This document shows, piece after piece, positions 10,892 through 23,760 of a DNA stretch of 64,000 nt. The DNA comes from Chrysemys picta bellii. Lineage: Eukaryota; Chordata; Testudines; Emydidae. Where the stretch lies: NCBI RefSeq assembly GCF_011386835.1, contig NW_027052923.1:33001-97000 (forward strand), written 5' to 3'. Made by a program: the position numbers and the translations under genes. A model generated the notes under the pieces. The model made no database searches. It saw only the letters and a program-made list of their open reading frames with translations, and was not told where the DNA came from. The first letter of the stretch is position 1. Every line of letters begins with the position of its first letter.

Positions 10892-12579
10892 ATGCCTTGT
10901 ACTTGTGTGAACATTGCAGATAACTTCTGCTATATTTGTGGTGAAGTGACTTTTGCATCACAAAAGTGCAGAATAACCACTATGGTTAAGAAAGCCTATC
11001 ACCTTTATTTTGGCTGCAAAATTGGAGATCAGGACAAGAGGTGGGCCCCACACATGTGCTGCACCACTTGTGCAACAAATCTTGGCCAGTGGTTGAACAG
11101 GAAAAGGAAATTTATTCCTTTTGCAGTGCCAATGATTTGGAGAGAGCCAACAGATCATACCAGCAATTGTTACTTCTGCATGGTGCCTCCAGTTGGGAAA
11201 GGTGTGTCAAAGAAGAAAAAGTGGACTGGGCATTATCCAAACATTCCATCAGCTATACGCCCAGTACCCCACGGAGGAGGACTGCCGGTTCCTGATGCAC
11301 CAGAATCATTCTCACTTGAGTCAGACGAGGAAGAGGATGAAACTTCTGGTCCTGAACCATCAATGTCACAGGACCCGCATTTTCTCCCATCCTCCTCCTC
11401 TGAACCACACCTCCTAACACAAGGTGAACTGAATGACCTTGTCAGGGATTTGGAACTACCCAAGAGTAAGGCAGAGCTGTTGGGCTCAGGCTACAGCAGT
11501 GGAATCTCCTGGCAGGTGATGTTAGGGTTTCCATGTTCCGTGACCGTCAAAAGGATCTTGTCCCATTCTTCTTCATGGAAGGTGATCTTGTAGCCTGCAA
11601 CAACATCAATGGTGTGATGGCAGCCCTCAACATCGTTCACGATCCAGATGAGTGGAGACTGTTCATTGAGTCATCGAAGACGAGTCTTAAAGCTGTTTTA
11701 CTGCATAATGGCAATGTTTTGCCATCAATTCCAGTTGGTCATGCAGTCCATATGAAGGAAACCTATGACAACATGAAACAACTTTTGAGGTGCATAAACG
11801 ATGACCAACATCAGTGGCAGCTTTGTGGCCATTTGAAGGTTGTTGCTCTCTTGCTTGGTCTGCAGACTGGATACACAAAGTACTGCTGTTTTCTCTGCAA
11901 ATGGGATAGTCGTGCAAGAGATTCCCACTACATCAAGAAAGATTGGCCACTCCGACAGTCATTGGAGCCTGGGAGGAAAAGTGTTCAGCATCCACCACTT
12001 GTTGAATCAAGGAAGATTTTGTTACCACTCTTACACATCAAGCTGGGTCTGATGAAGAACTTTGTCAAGGCCATTGACAAAACACAAGCAGCTTTCAAGT
12101 ACCTCCGTGGAAAATTTCCAAAGTTAAGTGAAGCTAAGATAAAGGAAGGTGTCTTTGTTGGTCCTCAGATTCGTGAACTTCTTCGAGATGATGCATTTGA
12201 CCATGCACTGCGTGGCAAGGAAAAGACGTCATGGAAAGCCTTCCAGTTAGTGGCAATAAATTTTCTCGGAAACAACAAGGCAGACAATTACAGGTTGTTG
12301 GTGGAAAACCTCCTCAAGGCATACGAAAGCCTTGGTTGCAACATGTCACTAAAGATACATTTTTTGCACTCTCATCTAGATTTTTTTCCACCGAACTGCG
12401 GAGCAGTGAGCGACGAGCACGGTGAGCGATTTCACCAGGACATTGCAACAATGGAGAAACGCTATCAGGGCAAATGGAGCCCATCAATGCTTGCAGACTA
12501 TTGCTGGGCAGTGACGAGAGATGCTCCAGTTAATGAATACAAGAGACAAGCCAAGAAGCGCCGAGTACACACTGAATAG
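10892..12579 (+). pseudogene. Transposase-like zinc-motif protein, one frameshift
   Basis: Two frames, 10892 onward and the frame of 11533-12579, form one protein of about 562 residues if a single missing base near 11487 is allowed for. The N-terminus is cysteine-rich: CxC at the start, FCYICG near residue 13, a CCTTC block near 57-61 and NCYFC near 92-95, suggesting zinc-binding DNA recognition. An acidic serine-rich linker (DEEEDE, about 145-180) follows. The C-terminal part has a KVVALLLG segment, a CCFLC cysteine pair, and late SDEHGERFHQ. A C-x2-C pair inside the catalytic region is a feature of CMC/KDZ-type RNase-H transposases, so I infer this role, but I cannot place the acidic triad with confidence. 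Apart from the frameshift the frame is open, so the copy is young. Confidence 0.65.
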
Positions 12580-14329
12580 GACTAAACTATGTACATAATA
12601 GTTTTTTGCCTTTTGTTTTATAATAAATTTTATTTATATAACCCTTTTGCTGATTTTTAAAGTGTTACATAAACAGGACAGGTGAAATATTATCATGTAA
12701 AGCAACCATAAACACATGAAAAGATCTAGGTTTACAATTTATGATTAAAACTCTACTATCTACACAATATACATAGACATAAAATGTAAAAACTTAAATA
12801 CCTTAGAAACAGTAGCCAATCAGTTGTTTTAATTGTCATATTTGAATTCAGCACATCAAAATACATAATAAATAGCACATTTTATCTCTGAAGCAGACGA
12901 CTTCTCAAAAATTGTAGACCAGTGTAATCTGTCCATCAGGGAAGTCTCATTCTAATCCATAATAATGATTGGCCACAAAGCATGAAGGTTTTTTTATATC
13001 CCTTCCAAAACTTTTAAATGTTGACTATTATAACTCAGATATTTTTATTATCCATATAAATATACAGTCCTCTATTGTGCTAAGTTCTTTGTGGAATTTA
13101 CTGCCAATCTGTCTACTGTGTGGTTAAAACATTTCCTTTATCCTTCAATTAAGTTAAATGTCCACATGCTCTTCTGTTATGAGAAAGGGAGAATCTAAGT
13201 TCCTATCATTTTTCTCTACATCATTCATTTTGTGTGCATGTTATTTTATAGACTCCCAGTTCTTCCAACTGTTCTCACAACCAACTGCTGCCCATATAGA
13301 ATCAAGACTCCACTAGACACTTGGCTTCCCCACTTATTTCCATCCTCATGAACCAATGGCAGTTTCAAAATTCAAAGGGTTGTGTTTATGTCAGTTGTGG
13401 CAAGAAAATAGTTAGGTTTGTTAGATTCCATGTGGGAAAAGGTTAAGAAACATTTTTCTAAAAATGGCTACAGTGTTGATTTTTTTTTTATTATTATTGT
13501 ACATCTTGTCCTGCAGACCTTACTAGCAAAAGTAGTCTCTGTGGCACTATACATGTGAGTAAGGTTAGGATTGATCCCATGGATTTCTTTCTGAAAGGAG
13601 TACACCAGAAAATAAAATTACATTAAAGTAGTCTTAAGTGTCGCCAATTACTTTTTACCTTAACCAGGAATTGCCTTGATTTTGTGGGATGTTTGATCCT
13701 TCATGTTACTCTACTTTAACAGACTTGTTTATGAATTTTTAAAGCAGTTCATAAAAGGAAATAAATCTGTCATGTATAGTATGTATGGGATTTGACAACA
13801 GCTTCTCTGGAGCTTTCTAAGTCTATTGCATAAATACATATTTATGGTGTTGATAGATTGCATACTTATTTACCCACTGGTCTGTAACAGCTCTTTTTGT
13901 GACCATATAAATACTCAAGTATGAACTTCTTCAAACTTATTTGTAGGACTTAAATCTTATTTTAGAAAATATGGATATTTTGAAACTTAATAGTCAATAA
14001 CAGCATCAACTTTGAGTAAGATTTTGCAAGTGTATATTTAATGTTAAAATTTGTATTATATATTCAAGATTATATGCTGTGTAGATATTAAAGAAATAGC
14101 TATATATGATATCATCAATATTGGGGTGTTTGGTTTTTTGACTTTTTTGGGTACTTGAAGCTTTGTTCCCACTTGGATCCCTTGTGGCAATAGGCATTTT
14201 TATATAGATAGTCAATAGTCTGTTAACAGTGTGACATATTGCACCATTATAATGTAGAATAATGAAACAAAGATCAAATTGCTTCTTTGGCTAATTTGAT
14301 ATTCAGTATTTTCTGTTCCTTTCTTTTAG

Positions 14330-14426
14330 ATTTCCATTTTGACAGTGCCACCAGTGGAAAGAGGGCAGCCAGCAGTTCGAATCATTGAGTTGTGTTCTTC
14401 AACCATGACGTGCATGAAAAACACCT
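14330..14426 (+). CDS. CHM: Rab escort protein 1, exon 12
   Basis: The 97-nt exon begins after a pyrimidine-rich TTCTTTTAG acceptor in phase 0, encodes 32 full codons and leaves one base before GTAAGT. The peptide contains [17 protein letters not shown] and [15 protein letters not shown]. The '[14 protein letters not shown]' pattern is a hallmark of REP-1 and sits in the GDI-like domain. The '[10 protein letters not shown]' stretch is the more variable portion. The frame runs through from exon 11 and into exon 13, where the split codon becomes tyrosine. Confidence 0.93.
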
Positions 14427-17400
14427 GTAAGTTCAGAATAAATGTATTTTGACTGGTGGGTTTTTTTTGCTTCCATCAGCTATGAGAAAAAATTGTTAAA
14501 ATATTTGTTTGAATCATTCGTCTGTTGCACAATTATCAGATTCCTGCTTGAGCAAAATAATCTATAATATCTTACTGCTGTCAATAGGAAAGAGAAATAA
14601 TTCCACTCACCCTTATCTTATTCAGTACCATGTACCTAGTATTTCATGGGCTTCTGTGGGCTGCTTTTAGTTATCTAAAAAGATATTTTTGAAAAACTCA
14701 GGTACTAGAATTGTTTATGTAAACTCTTGCTATAATGCTCCTTTATTTCCAGAAGAGTCCCTGGGGAGAGCTGATCATGTAGGTATAGTCCTCATATCCA
14801 GTTGCAGTTAGGGCCACGTGTTGTTTTATCTCATTTAACTAACAAGATATAGTGTAGAACTCTATAGTATAGTGTATTTTCTGGCACAGAAATACCGAAG
14901 ACCAAATCTTGTCCCCTTGACTCACATCATTACTATCACTAAGTTTGATGTCACTGATGGTGTGTGATCAAGCAGGATTCTGCCCTGTTGGTTTAATTAT
15001 AAAATAGTGCTTGCCCATTTCTTTAACACAGTTAATGAAAATATTCTTCTTTATGTACCAAGAGATTTTAAAAGTAAATTACAACCCCACCTATCCAGAA
15101 CAATATTTAAAATGTTGCATGGCTACTTCATGATATAAAGATGTTCCCCAAATCCCCCTTTTCCTAACTTTTCTTTTTCTCTCTCAGAAATAGAGGTCCT
15201 GAGTAGAGATCCCTGAAAAAAGGGAATCCCCTTCCAAGGAAAAAATTTGCCCCCCCCCCCCTTTTTTTTTTTTTTTTATTGTCCCATATTGGGACAAAAT
15301 TGTGAATTTTTTCATGGAAGGGAATTTAGAAAAAAAAAAAGAAGCATCAAAATGGAATTTTTTGGCCTCCAGGTTGCCCACTGGGAAGGCTGTCATCAAA
15401 TTACTTGTTAAATTGTGAGAGCCTTCCAGCCTGGCTGTCAGAGAAGCAGAGCACCCTGGTATTTAGCTTTCCACCCCCCACCCCCACCCCCCAGCTTCAG
15501 GAGACAGAGCCCAGGTGCTCTGCCGCCCTCCCCTGGAGCTGTGGGAGGCAGAGAGCACTGGCAGAAAGTAAAACTGGCAAAAGCTTTTTCGTAAGGGCAG
15601 CCAGGAAGGCATCACTTTAATTTTTACTGAGGAAAAATCAAAACTTTTGGATACAAGTTTTTCAAAAAGGGCATTATTAATTGGATAATCATTCCAATGC
15701 AAAATGTTCACCAAGCTCTAGTCCTGACTTTTGTTTTGCAATCAGCCTTTGCTAGCTCAGTGTTCTGGGGCAATGCATCTGCAATTCCTGCTCCCCAAGT
15801 GGCACAATAGCCAGCTAGCACTGCCACAAATGTGGCCAGGATTGGCCAAAGATGGGACATGACCAGGGTGTGTTGTTTCAGCTTTTGCCACTGATGCAGC
15901 TAGGGAGCTCCATTTGCAACTTGGTTGTCCTCCACTAATGGCCACCCACCACCACCAAGGAATGGTATAATGTAAATACAATTGCATGCTCCAGCACTTA
16001 GTAATCTGTTGAGGGTACAGCTTCTGTCACCGACTCAGTGAAAGTCACTAATTAGCTGGGTGACTTACTGTGCTCCCAATTGGAGTTGGGAGAACTGCAG
16101 TTCAATTTCAGTCTGAAGCTGTGTTGTCACTTTCCAGATGCTAAATTATTGCCAAAGTCCTCTGTCAAATGAGGAAGTCAGAACCTGATATTTCTGAGTT
16201 AACAAATAAGCTGAGAAAAAATGAGGAAAAATGTTGGGGGCATCTTTGCATTGTAAAGGGGGCAGTTGAACTATAAAAACAATACAAGTTTATCTTTAGT
16301 AGAATAGTGGATCTGTTTGTTTGCCACTTAGACTTGCACACTATTGTTAAAACTCAATAATAAATAGTTAGGTTTAGTCTCCAGAGATGTGTGTGCATTA
16401 CAGTATCACCATTAAACTGAAGATCTTTTCTCATGAGAGAACCAAGATTAGATTAGCTAGGTTGTGTGGATTATTTATGAAAAATCTTGCAAAAGATGGG
16501 TGCGGACGTGGGCTTACACCGTGTGTTGGTTCTCATGTACAAGGGAAGGCAAGGTTGGTGGGTTTTTCCCCAAAGAGCTTTTTTCCTCCTGCTTATTTTT
16601 TACATTGGAAATTCAGGTTATCAGGATGACCTGAAGAATTAGCAGGATTATATCATCACTGTTACCAAAAAAAAGTGAAACATGAGTTATTGAGAGAAGT
16701 GATTTTTTTTTAATTTATTTTTTTTTTGTTTTTTCGAGGGAGAACAATGGGGGTGAGTTTTGTGAGCACTTAACTAAAAATCTTGGGAGAAAATTTTTAA
16801 GAATTAAACACCCGACCCTTGATTTTACATCTGAAACAGCTTCCAGTAGCCTCTTCTGACTCATCTAAGCAATCCTCCAGCAAAATAGGAAGATCAGACA
16901 TGAAATTCAGTGCTTTTTCATGCATCATAAAGATGCAAGGAATGGCACAATTGTAACTTTTTTCCTTTTTAGATTACCTTTAAGCCTAACACCATAAATC
17001 CAATCCTATATTGCAATATGTTATACTCTACAGAGGATTACAAATATTTCATTTCATGAGAACAGCCTTTCAGCATAGGTAGAAAATACACTTAAGAGGA
17101 AGGATTTTTTTCACAGAATATTTTGGAAACAATCTGTTTTTTTGTTTTTTAAATGTGTGGTCCTGTTGATCTCCATCTTTTTCCTTTGTTCTTGTGTATA
17201 CTGAGCAATTAATGTAATTCTATTTGATATATTTTCAGATCTACAATTAATCCAACATAACAAACTTCCTACTGTCAATAAATAAAGCACTAACCATCTG
17301 AATCTCATCTGACACCTCTTTTTGGAGTTTGTTCTTGAAAGGACAAATTGCTAAGGCAAAAATATTGTATCCAGCACATATTAAGTCTTTTTCTTTGTAG

Positions 17401-17764
17401 CTATAGAATGTAGCTCCAATATTAGAAAATAGGATTTTTCCATCATAATAACATTATAAGAGAAATGAGATTTTATCGGAATTGTATGGCTATATTAAAT
17501 ATTTCTGCATTAGCCTTTAATTTTTTTATATGTGTGTGTGAATGAAATGACTAGAAGGGACCTTCCAGTGTTTCCATTAAAAATTCCTATTTATAAGTGT
17601 TTATGTCTGAACCGTTAACATTTGATGTGGTCTGAAAAAGTTGAACAAATTGTTCCTATTGAATCTCTCAGTAATCAGTTGGTCTTTTCTAAATTCTGTT
17701 AAGGGTTTACCAGTTTGAGACACTTCAAGGAGATAAGTAGAATGATACTGAATAATAACCAACT

Positions 17765-17845
17765 CATGTGCTGTAACCTACATCTGAATTCAGGTCTTCA
17801 GAAGGGAAAGGAGGTGAGCTTATCCACTGAGCCACCTGGTCCCTT
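17765..17845 (-). repeat. tRNA-derived SINE relic
   Basis: On the minus strand it reads 'AGGTGGCTCAGTGGATAAG', which fits a pol III A box (TGGCTCAGTGG), then about 35 bases later GACCTGAATTCAGA, a worn B box. It differs from the younger SINEs elsewhere in the window. Confidence 0.4.
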
Positions 17846-20304
17846 AAAACTGTTTTTATAGTATAGAATAAATAAAATTCATTGTAATAATTATTTTGTT
17901 ATGTATTTATACAACAGAGTACTTTAGGTCAGTTGTGTTGCTAATGCTCATTCATTTAAATGACAGATGTGTTGCCTTGGTTTCTTCACTATATTATGAA
18001 ACACAATAGGAAGTCAAACCTAGAAAGCATTTAATGTTCAGAGTGGGTTATAAACTCACATGCAAGCAATATTCTAAATTGAGGCTAAAATCTAGCACAA
18101 GAGCATGATGGAATCTTAAACCATTTCCTCCATCCCGCCCATCCACATTACTTCCACTTCACTCAGAATTTTTGTAGCCTTTCCTCAGAATGTACTTGTT
18201 TTGATGTATCAAAGTGTGCAATTTAAATCCTTTACTTATTTTGTTCTTATACTCAATTAATGATGAACTGTTAATTTTTTTTCAGTGTTGAAATAACATG
18301 GTGGCATTTGGGCAGAGCTAAATTCTAGTAGCAGAGCATATTTCATAAATCTCTTATTTTATTTTTACATCATTATCTGTAAATGGGTTTTAACCTGACT
18401 GATTTCTCCCTCAAACAATTACTTAAGATAAGTATACAAATACATCTAGTCTTTGATCATAGTGCATAAATGACAGGCACATAATCGGTATTGCCAGCTG
18501 AGTGGAACCAAACTCCTTCACTTGCCCTAAAAATTGAGACTGTAATGATGAAATCATGAACTAAACTCATCGTTCTTCCTGCTAGAAGAATTACTTGAAG
18601 ACAAATGTTGGCAACCACTGTAACTAATGCAGTTATACCTGAGTAAATCAAACATAATCAAAATATATACTGATGAGACTTTGTGACTCATAACCATAAC
18701 CTCAAAGATAATAAAAATGATTTTATAGAAAGTAAATGATGTGAACATCAGTGATTTATAGCTGTTTTTTTAGAAAAATAAATTGTATTCCAACATTTGA
18801 GATAGTAAAACATTTTAATTAAGGTTGCAAGACGACTTTCATTATCACCACACATTTTAATTTACTTATCTTTGTGATATACTCTCATTTTGGGCTGAAA
18901 GATTCCATTCTTGGTTGAGACAAAGGATATATTAATTTCTTATATTCCACAAAATGTTGGGTTTTTTGGTCTTTCAAAACTCTCATTGACTTAGGTGGGG
19001 CTAGGAGTTCACTGAAAACGTTTTTGATACACTTGTAAATGAAATAAATTAACTTTAATGCTATGCTGCACTGCAGTTTAAAAAAAAAAAAAGTGCCATG
19101 AATTTTTCTTTAAAAAAAAAAAAATTTTTTTTTTTAAATTACAAAACTGTATACAATTTTCCTGAAATAAGGTTTGTGTATATGCAGTAACATTTTTATT
19201 CAATTTTAAGTAATTGCCTTTCGTACTGTTGGCTTGATCAAAATTGTATGTAATGTATAGTGACATGAGAATGGTAAGTTGAAAACCTATTCAGTTTGAG
19301 TTGAAAATCTGTGGAGATGCTCACAGCACAGTTATGCTCTCCACAATACTGCAACTAGCATTTTCCTTTCCACCTGCTCCCTTCCCTCCCTTGAGACAGA
19401 TTGTCCTGTCCTCTGATGAAACTGGGAGGGGAAAAGGGCCAGAAAATACTGTGTGGTTGAGAGTTCAAGATAATTATCCACTTGGGTAGGAAGAACTGGA
19501 GATAGTGAACAGCGTGCATATCCTCTCCATTCATCGCTGTACCACTAAAAGGCTTCCAGTCATAGCAACACTGCTTCTTGAGAACTGTGTGATCCATGAG
19601 TTCCCCTGTAACTGCTTTCCAGTGGAGGGGTCCAGTACGAGGTAATGCTTGCTTCAAGATCTTTAATACTGAACAGCGATCTATGGAGTCCAATAGAGAC
19701 AGTATAGTACAGTGCCCGGCTCCATCCAAAAAGAAGACCCTGGGGAGCAGAGAAAGAGATCACGTAGCTGCCCCATGGAAGATCAATGAAAAATTCCATC
19801 CCTTTTTTCATAAAAAAAAACCAAATATCCAGCAACCAAGAAAATTAAATACTAAACCTATATTCATACAGTAAGGTTGCAAATTTGATCACACGCAGGA
19901 AGTGTATAGTTGTGTTCAGTAGCAAGATTGACTTGCCCATACAGTATGTAGCATTTTCTGTTTTGATTGGTTATACAGGACGATAAATATATACTTTCCA
20001 CATAGGAAAAAATCTCTCTAACAATCAAATTCTTCCACTGTCAATGTCGGATAGCTTTCTACAGTGTATTTCTCAGAGCTTCGTACAGTCTCTTTTTTAG
20101 ATACTTGAAATCATGCTATCCCCATAGTACAGCCTTGAAAATTGACATGAATATTTACCAGACTGTAAGCAAAATCTGTTTGTCCCCCACACACCCACTT
20201 TATCATGATGATTGATGGCAACTTATGATATTTTACTCACATATAAAAAAATGGGCAAATAAATTTTCACAGTCCAGTATTATTTGATATTTAATCAAAT
20301 ATAT

Positions 20305-20971
20305 TGTGACAGACCCAGACCAGTGGGGTACAGGAGTCTGGTAGAGGGCAAATATACTGGTCACTGGTTGAGTAGTTTTCTGTTCCCTGAGTGACCAGAG
20401 CAGGGGCTGCACTAGAGTAATCAGGAACCTGCTAGAACCAGTTAAGGCAGGCAGGCTAATTAGGACACCTGGAGCCAATTAAGAAGAAGCTGCTAGAATC
20501 AATTAAGGCAGGCTAATCAGGGCACCTGGGTTTTAAAAAGAAGCTCACTTCAGTTTGTGGTGCGAGTGTGAGGAGCTGGGAGCAAGAGGCGCAAGGAGCT
20601 GAGAGTGAGAGGGTGTGCTGCTGGAGGACTGAAGAGCACAAGCGTTATCAGACACCAGGAGGAGGGTCCTGTGGTGAGAATAAGGAAGGTGTTTGGAGGA
20701 GGCCATGGGGAAGTAGGCCAGGGAGTTGTAACTGTCATGCAGCAGTTACAGGAGGCACTATAGACAGCTGCAGTCCACAGGGCCCTGGGCTGGAACCCGG
20801 AGTAGAGGGTGGGCCCGGGTTCCCCCCAAACCTCCCAATTGACCTGGACTGTGGGTTCTTCCAGAGGGAAGGTCTCTGGGCTGTTCCCCAACCCACATGG
20901 TGAATCTCTGAGGCAGGAAAATCCGCCAATAAGCGCAGGACCTACCAAGATAGAGGAGGAACTTTGTCACA
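20305..20971 (+). mobile_element. Solo LTR
   Basis: The 667-bp unit begins TGTGACAGA and ends TTTGTCACA, an imperfect inverted terminus of the TG...CA type. It is flanked by a perfect 4-base ATAT duplication (20301-20304 and 20972-20975). No internal region or second copy follows, so it fits an LTR left after recombination between paired LTRs. A TTTTAAAAAG box near 20531 could be a promoter element. I recognise the sequence class from turtle genomes. Whether it came from a Gypsy-type or a retrovirus-like element is undecided. Confidence 0.7.
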
Positions 20972-21520
20972 ATATGTATGTATTTGGTTCTTGTAAACTT
21001 GAATCAAAAGCCAGTTCCTCTCATCCTTAACAGTTTGGTGCTCTTCTATGAATTCCCTTCCGTGACTGAAAGTACCCATGTATTCATACCTTACATACTA
21101 TTGTAATAAACTTTGTACAAAAGATGCCTTGTGAGATATCATTTGAAAACTAATAACTCACTGATCATTATAATCATGGTGAAATGTATGTAGCAACATT
21201 ATATGTAAAATTATGAAGTCTCCATGTGTGGTGGTGATGATAGCCCATGTTCAAAACCACCCAGCTCTGACTAGGCAAAAGTTGTTAAACAGGTCTATGC
21301 TAAACAAAGACATTTGTGTTTACCTCAATTTACATACAAGTAGTAAACAGGTCCTTGAGACAGCAGGGAGAAGAGATGGCAGGAGACAAAGCACATGTGC
21401 ATTTCAGCAAACACAAGTGAGAAGAGAGAACAAGGAGTGTCCTTCACCACCTGACTCCATGTCGTCGCCTTTACTGTTTAGGAACTAGCCCTTTGACTCT
21501 AGGGGGAGATCCTAACCTGA

Positions 21521-21702
21521 GAATCATAGAATATCAAGGTTGGACGGGACCTCACGGAGGTCATCTAGTCCAATCCCCTGCTCAGGGCAGGACTAATCCC
21601 CAGACAGATTTTTACACAAGTTCCCTAAATGGCCCCCTCAAGGATTGAGCTAACAACCCTGGGTTTAGCAGGCCAATGCTCAAACCACTGAGCTATCCCT
21701 CC
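21521..21702 (-). mobile_element. tRNA-headed SINE with CR1-like tail
   Basis: On the minus strand: GGAGGGATAGCTCAGTGG (A box), then a B box (GTTAGCTCAATCC, one change from GTTCAANNC), a GGGGGCCATTTAGGG body, and a tail ending in GATATTCTATGATTC as in CR1. The SINE thus has a pol III head and a tail that CR1 machinery can recognise. Related copies are at 34739 and 54831. Confidence 0.85.
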
Positions 21703-22207
21703 TAGGTTGGTCAGCTATGTTGTTGGGAACCTTTGATCAAGATTTTACCTTGAACCAAACCTAACTTGTGAAGATTTAGCTACTAGGAATTGTTTTATAT
21801 TTATTTTTCTTGTAACCATTCCTGCCTTTAACACCTTATGCTTCTAGTCACTTTAAATACTTAGAGATAGAGTTTAATAAACTAGTTTTATTTTTAATCT
21901 AAACTAATCAAGTGTTTGTGTTTAAACTGAACTGTTTCGGTAACTCCAGTTAAAATAGCAAACCGTTGATTATTGACCCTTTACATGGGCAATGGACCTT
22001 TAATATCTGAACTGTCAATGAGAGGGCAGGATAGTGCAGAACACATGTTTTGGGGAAAATTCAGCACTGGGAGTGTGTGGGAGTCACCCTGCAAGTGGTT
22101 ACCAAAGCTGATGGAAGTCAGAGTGTGACTAGTGTGCTGCTGACAGGCTGCTGGGGTCACAGCTGCTGGACCAGGGCTGCAACTATCCACAGACACTCAG
22201 GATGTGA

Positions 22208-22378
22208 AGGCCGACGAGAGGGGGCGGGGGGAGCCGGTACAAATTACCAAAGCCCGGCGGTCCGGAAGTGGGCCCGGGGCCCGGCTTCCCTCTCTCGGCC
22301 CTGTTTAGCTGGTCCGCCCTTGCTGGAGGGCCTGAAAAAAAAATTTCACTTGGGCCCGAACCCGCTCTCAGCGGCCCT
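22208..22378. mobile_element. Short hAT-type miniature, GC-rich
   Basis: The 171-bp unit is flanked by a perfect 8-base duplication, GGATGTGA (22200-22207 and 22379-22386). Ends AGGCCG and, complemented, AGGGCCG are short imperfect inverted repeats, related to the CAGGGCCGG ends of the element at 8209. High GC contrasts with its surroundings. Confidence 0.75.
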
Positions 22379-22759
22379 GGATGTGATCAGCATGCAAAAC
22401 ATTGTGAAGCACCCAAGGTTGCAGGGCAGGTGATGACATAGCTCCTCACTTGTCTGGATTGTACCCTGATATGTGGCACCTCAAATTTGTCAATATTTGA
22501 GTTGCACAGAATTACTTATAATCTAAATTCCACCAGTGCCATATAAGGATGCCTCTCTCTGATCTGTAAGTCCTCTCCATAGCCCAAAATCACTTACGAA
22601 GTGTGCAGGATACATGACATCAGCCTCTGTCCTTGTTGTTTCCCTAGTAACACTCCTTCTCAAACCTCAGAATTAAACTTGAATTGACTTATAAATTTTC
22701 AAAGGGGCTTTTGATGCCATAACCTTTGTGCCAAATGCTAAGTTATGAGAATGTATGGT

Positions 22760-23760
22760 GTCCCCGAAAAATTGACAAAGCTGATAAGAAAAAATCTACA
22801 GCAAGTCGATAAGTACAATGAGAGTAGACAGCTGATGGAATGATTCAGAATGAGCATATGAGTGAGACAGGGATGCATTCTGTCACCAGATTTGTTCAGC
22901 TTGGTACTGGAAGCAGTAATGGCTGTGGCACTGAGATGAAACAAGAAGACTCATGTTATGTGGTAGGATAGTGCACAACCTTAGATTCACAGATGATTTT
23001 GACATCACACCATTGAATAAGGAGGATTTACAGAGAATAAGTGACAATGCAGACTGGGAAAGCAGAAAAATTGATTGAAAAGCTGCATGTAGAAGACAAA
23101 AATTATGGCAACTGGAAGAAAAGAGAGGTAAAATCAAACTGACCAAAAATTAGAACAAGTGGAAAAAATTGTGTACCTTGCAGGACTGTTATCGAAGAAT
23201 GAGAATTGTGAAGATATAAAAAGAAGATTCAGACTTATTGCTGCTGCATTCAGAAAAGTGGGCAAGATCTGGAAGGCTAAAAGACATTTCATAAAAACAA
23301 AAGTTAACACAGATGAGACCACTTTCATGCTGGTCCTGTTTTTCAGGTTGGAATGCTGGAGTTATGAAGACAGCCAATGAACAAAAGGTTTTGATTGCAG
23401 AAATGAACTGGCTCAGTGGAATACTGGGAGTTTCAAGATTGCAGAAAATAAAAATTGAAGAGATAAGAAAAAGTCTAGGGCAAGAATTAACACGGTCATA
23501 GAAAATTAAAGAAAGACGTCTGTGATGGTTTGGAGAAATGTCAAAACTGGACCTGGAAAGGATACCATACATAGCAACACATGCAAGAAACTAAAAACAG
23601 GAATACCAGGGATGTGTTGGATAGATACAGTAAATAATGACATAGATCAAAAAGGTTTAAAGATGAATGAAGCTGGTACAAGACAGACAGACTTTATTCA
23701 GCCCCATTGTTGCCATTGAGCTCACAGACGGGAATCAAAGAAGATGGAGGAGATCTCATT
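22760..23760 (+). pseudogene. Decayed non-LTR retrotransposon, reverse transcriptase C-terminal half
   Basis: Fragments in several frames line up in the order of a LINE reverse transcriptase. A 'QGCxLSPxLF'-like block is followed by an FTDDFD form of the FADD active-site motif near 22990. Then come a YLAGLLSKNENCEDIKRR block and AAFRKVGKIW near 23240, an 'ILGVSRLQ' block near 23430, and a tail resembling the 'DRxxWR' end. The order suggests an RTE/BovB-like lineage rather than CR1. Many stops and frameshifts make it clearly dead. Limits are approximate. Confidence 0.5.

Larger units (their letters stand above)
10382..12924 (+). mobile_element. DNA transposon with CACTG ends, family not identified
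   Basis: The ends are CACTGCTCTACA and, complemented, CACTGGTCTACA. Diverged inverted repeats extend about 120 bases inward, with GATTGGCT shared near 10478 and 12815. A perfect TAA duplication flanks the element (10379-10381 and 12925-12927). Inside is one long protein (10892-12579, one frameshift) followed by an AATAAA at 12622. Subterminal copies of ATGATGCAAT lie at 10673, 10745 and inverted at 10715. CAC termini and a 3-base duplication recall CACTA/CMC transposons. That assignment is inference. Confidence 0.75.
9144..14329 (+). other. CHM: CHM intron 11
   Basis: About 5.2 kb, nearly half of it transposon: a Harbinger-type miniature at 9578-9831 and a 2.54 kb protein-coding DNA transposon at 10382-12924. 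The stretch 12930-14329 is AT-rich and shows nothing I can name. Confidence 0.85.
20976..22480 (+). repeat. LTR-like repeat interrupted by two insertions
   Basis: Text such as 'TAATAAACTTTGTACAAAA' near 21103 resembles a turtle LTR-type repeat known to me by recollection. It is broken by a minus-strand SINE at 21521-21702 and a hAT miniature at 22208-22378, so it is the oldest layer. Boundaries are approximate and I see no coding region. Confidence 0.35.

Noticed and set aside
15184..15720. Mutually overlapping frames around a C12T16 tract
   Set aside because: Homopolymers and repeat-like text explain them. No protein family recognised and the repeat could not be named.
19355..19874. Overlapping minus- and plus-strand frames, one with a FFIDLPWGSYVISFSAPQG segment
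   Set aside because: I considered a processed pseudogene. No family was recognised, frames compete on both strands, and no poly(A) tail or target duplication is clear.
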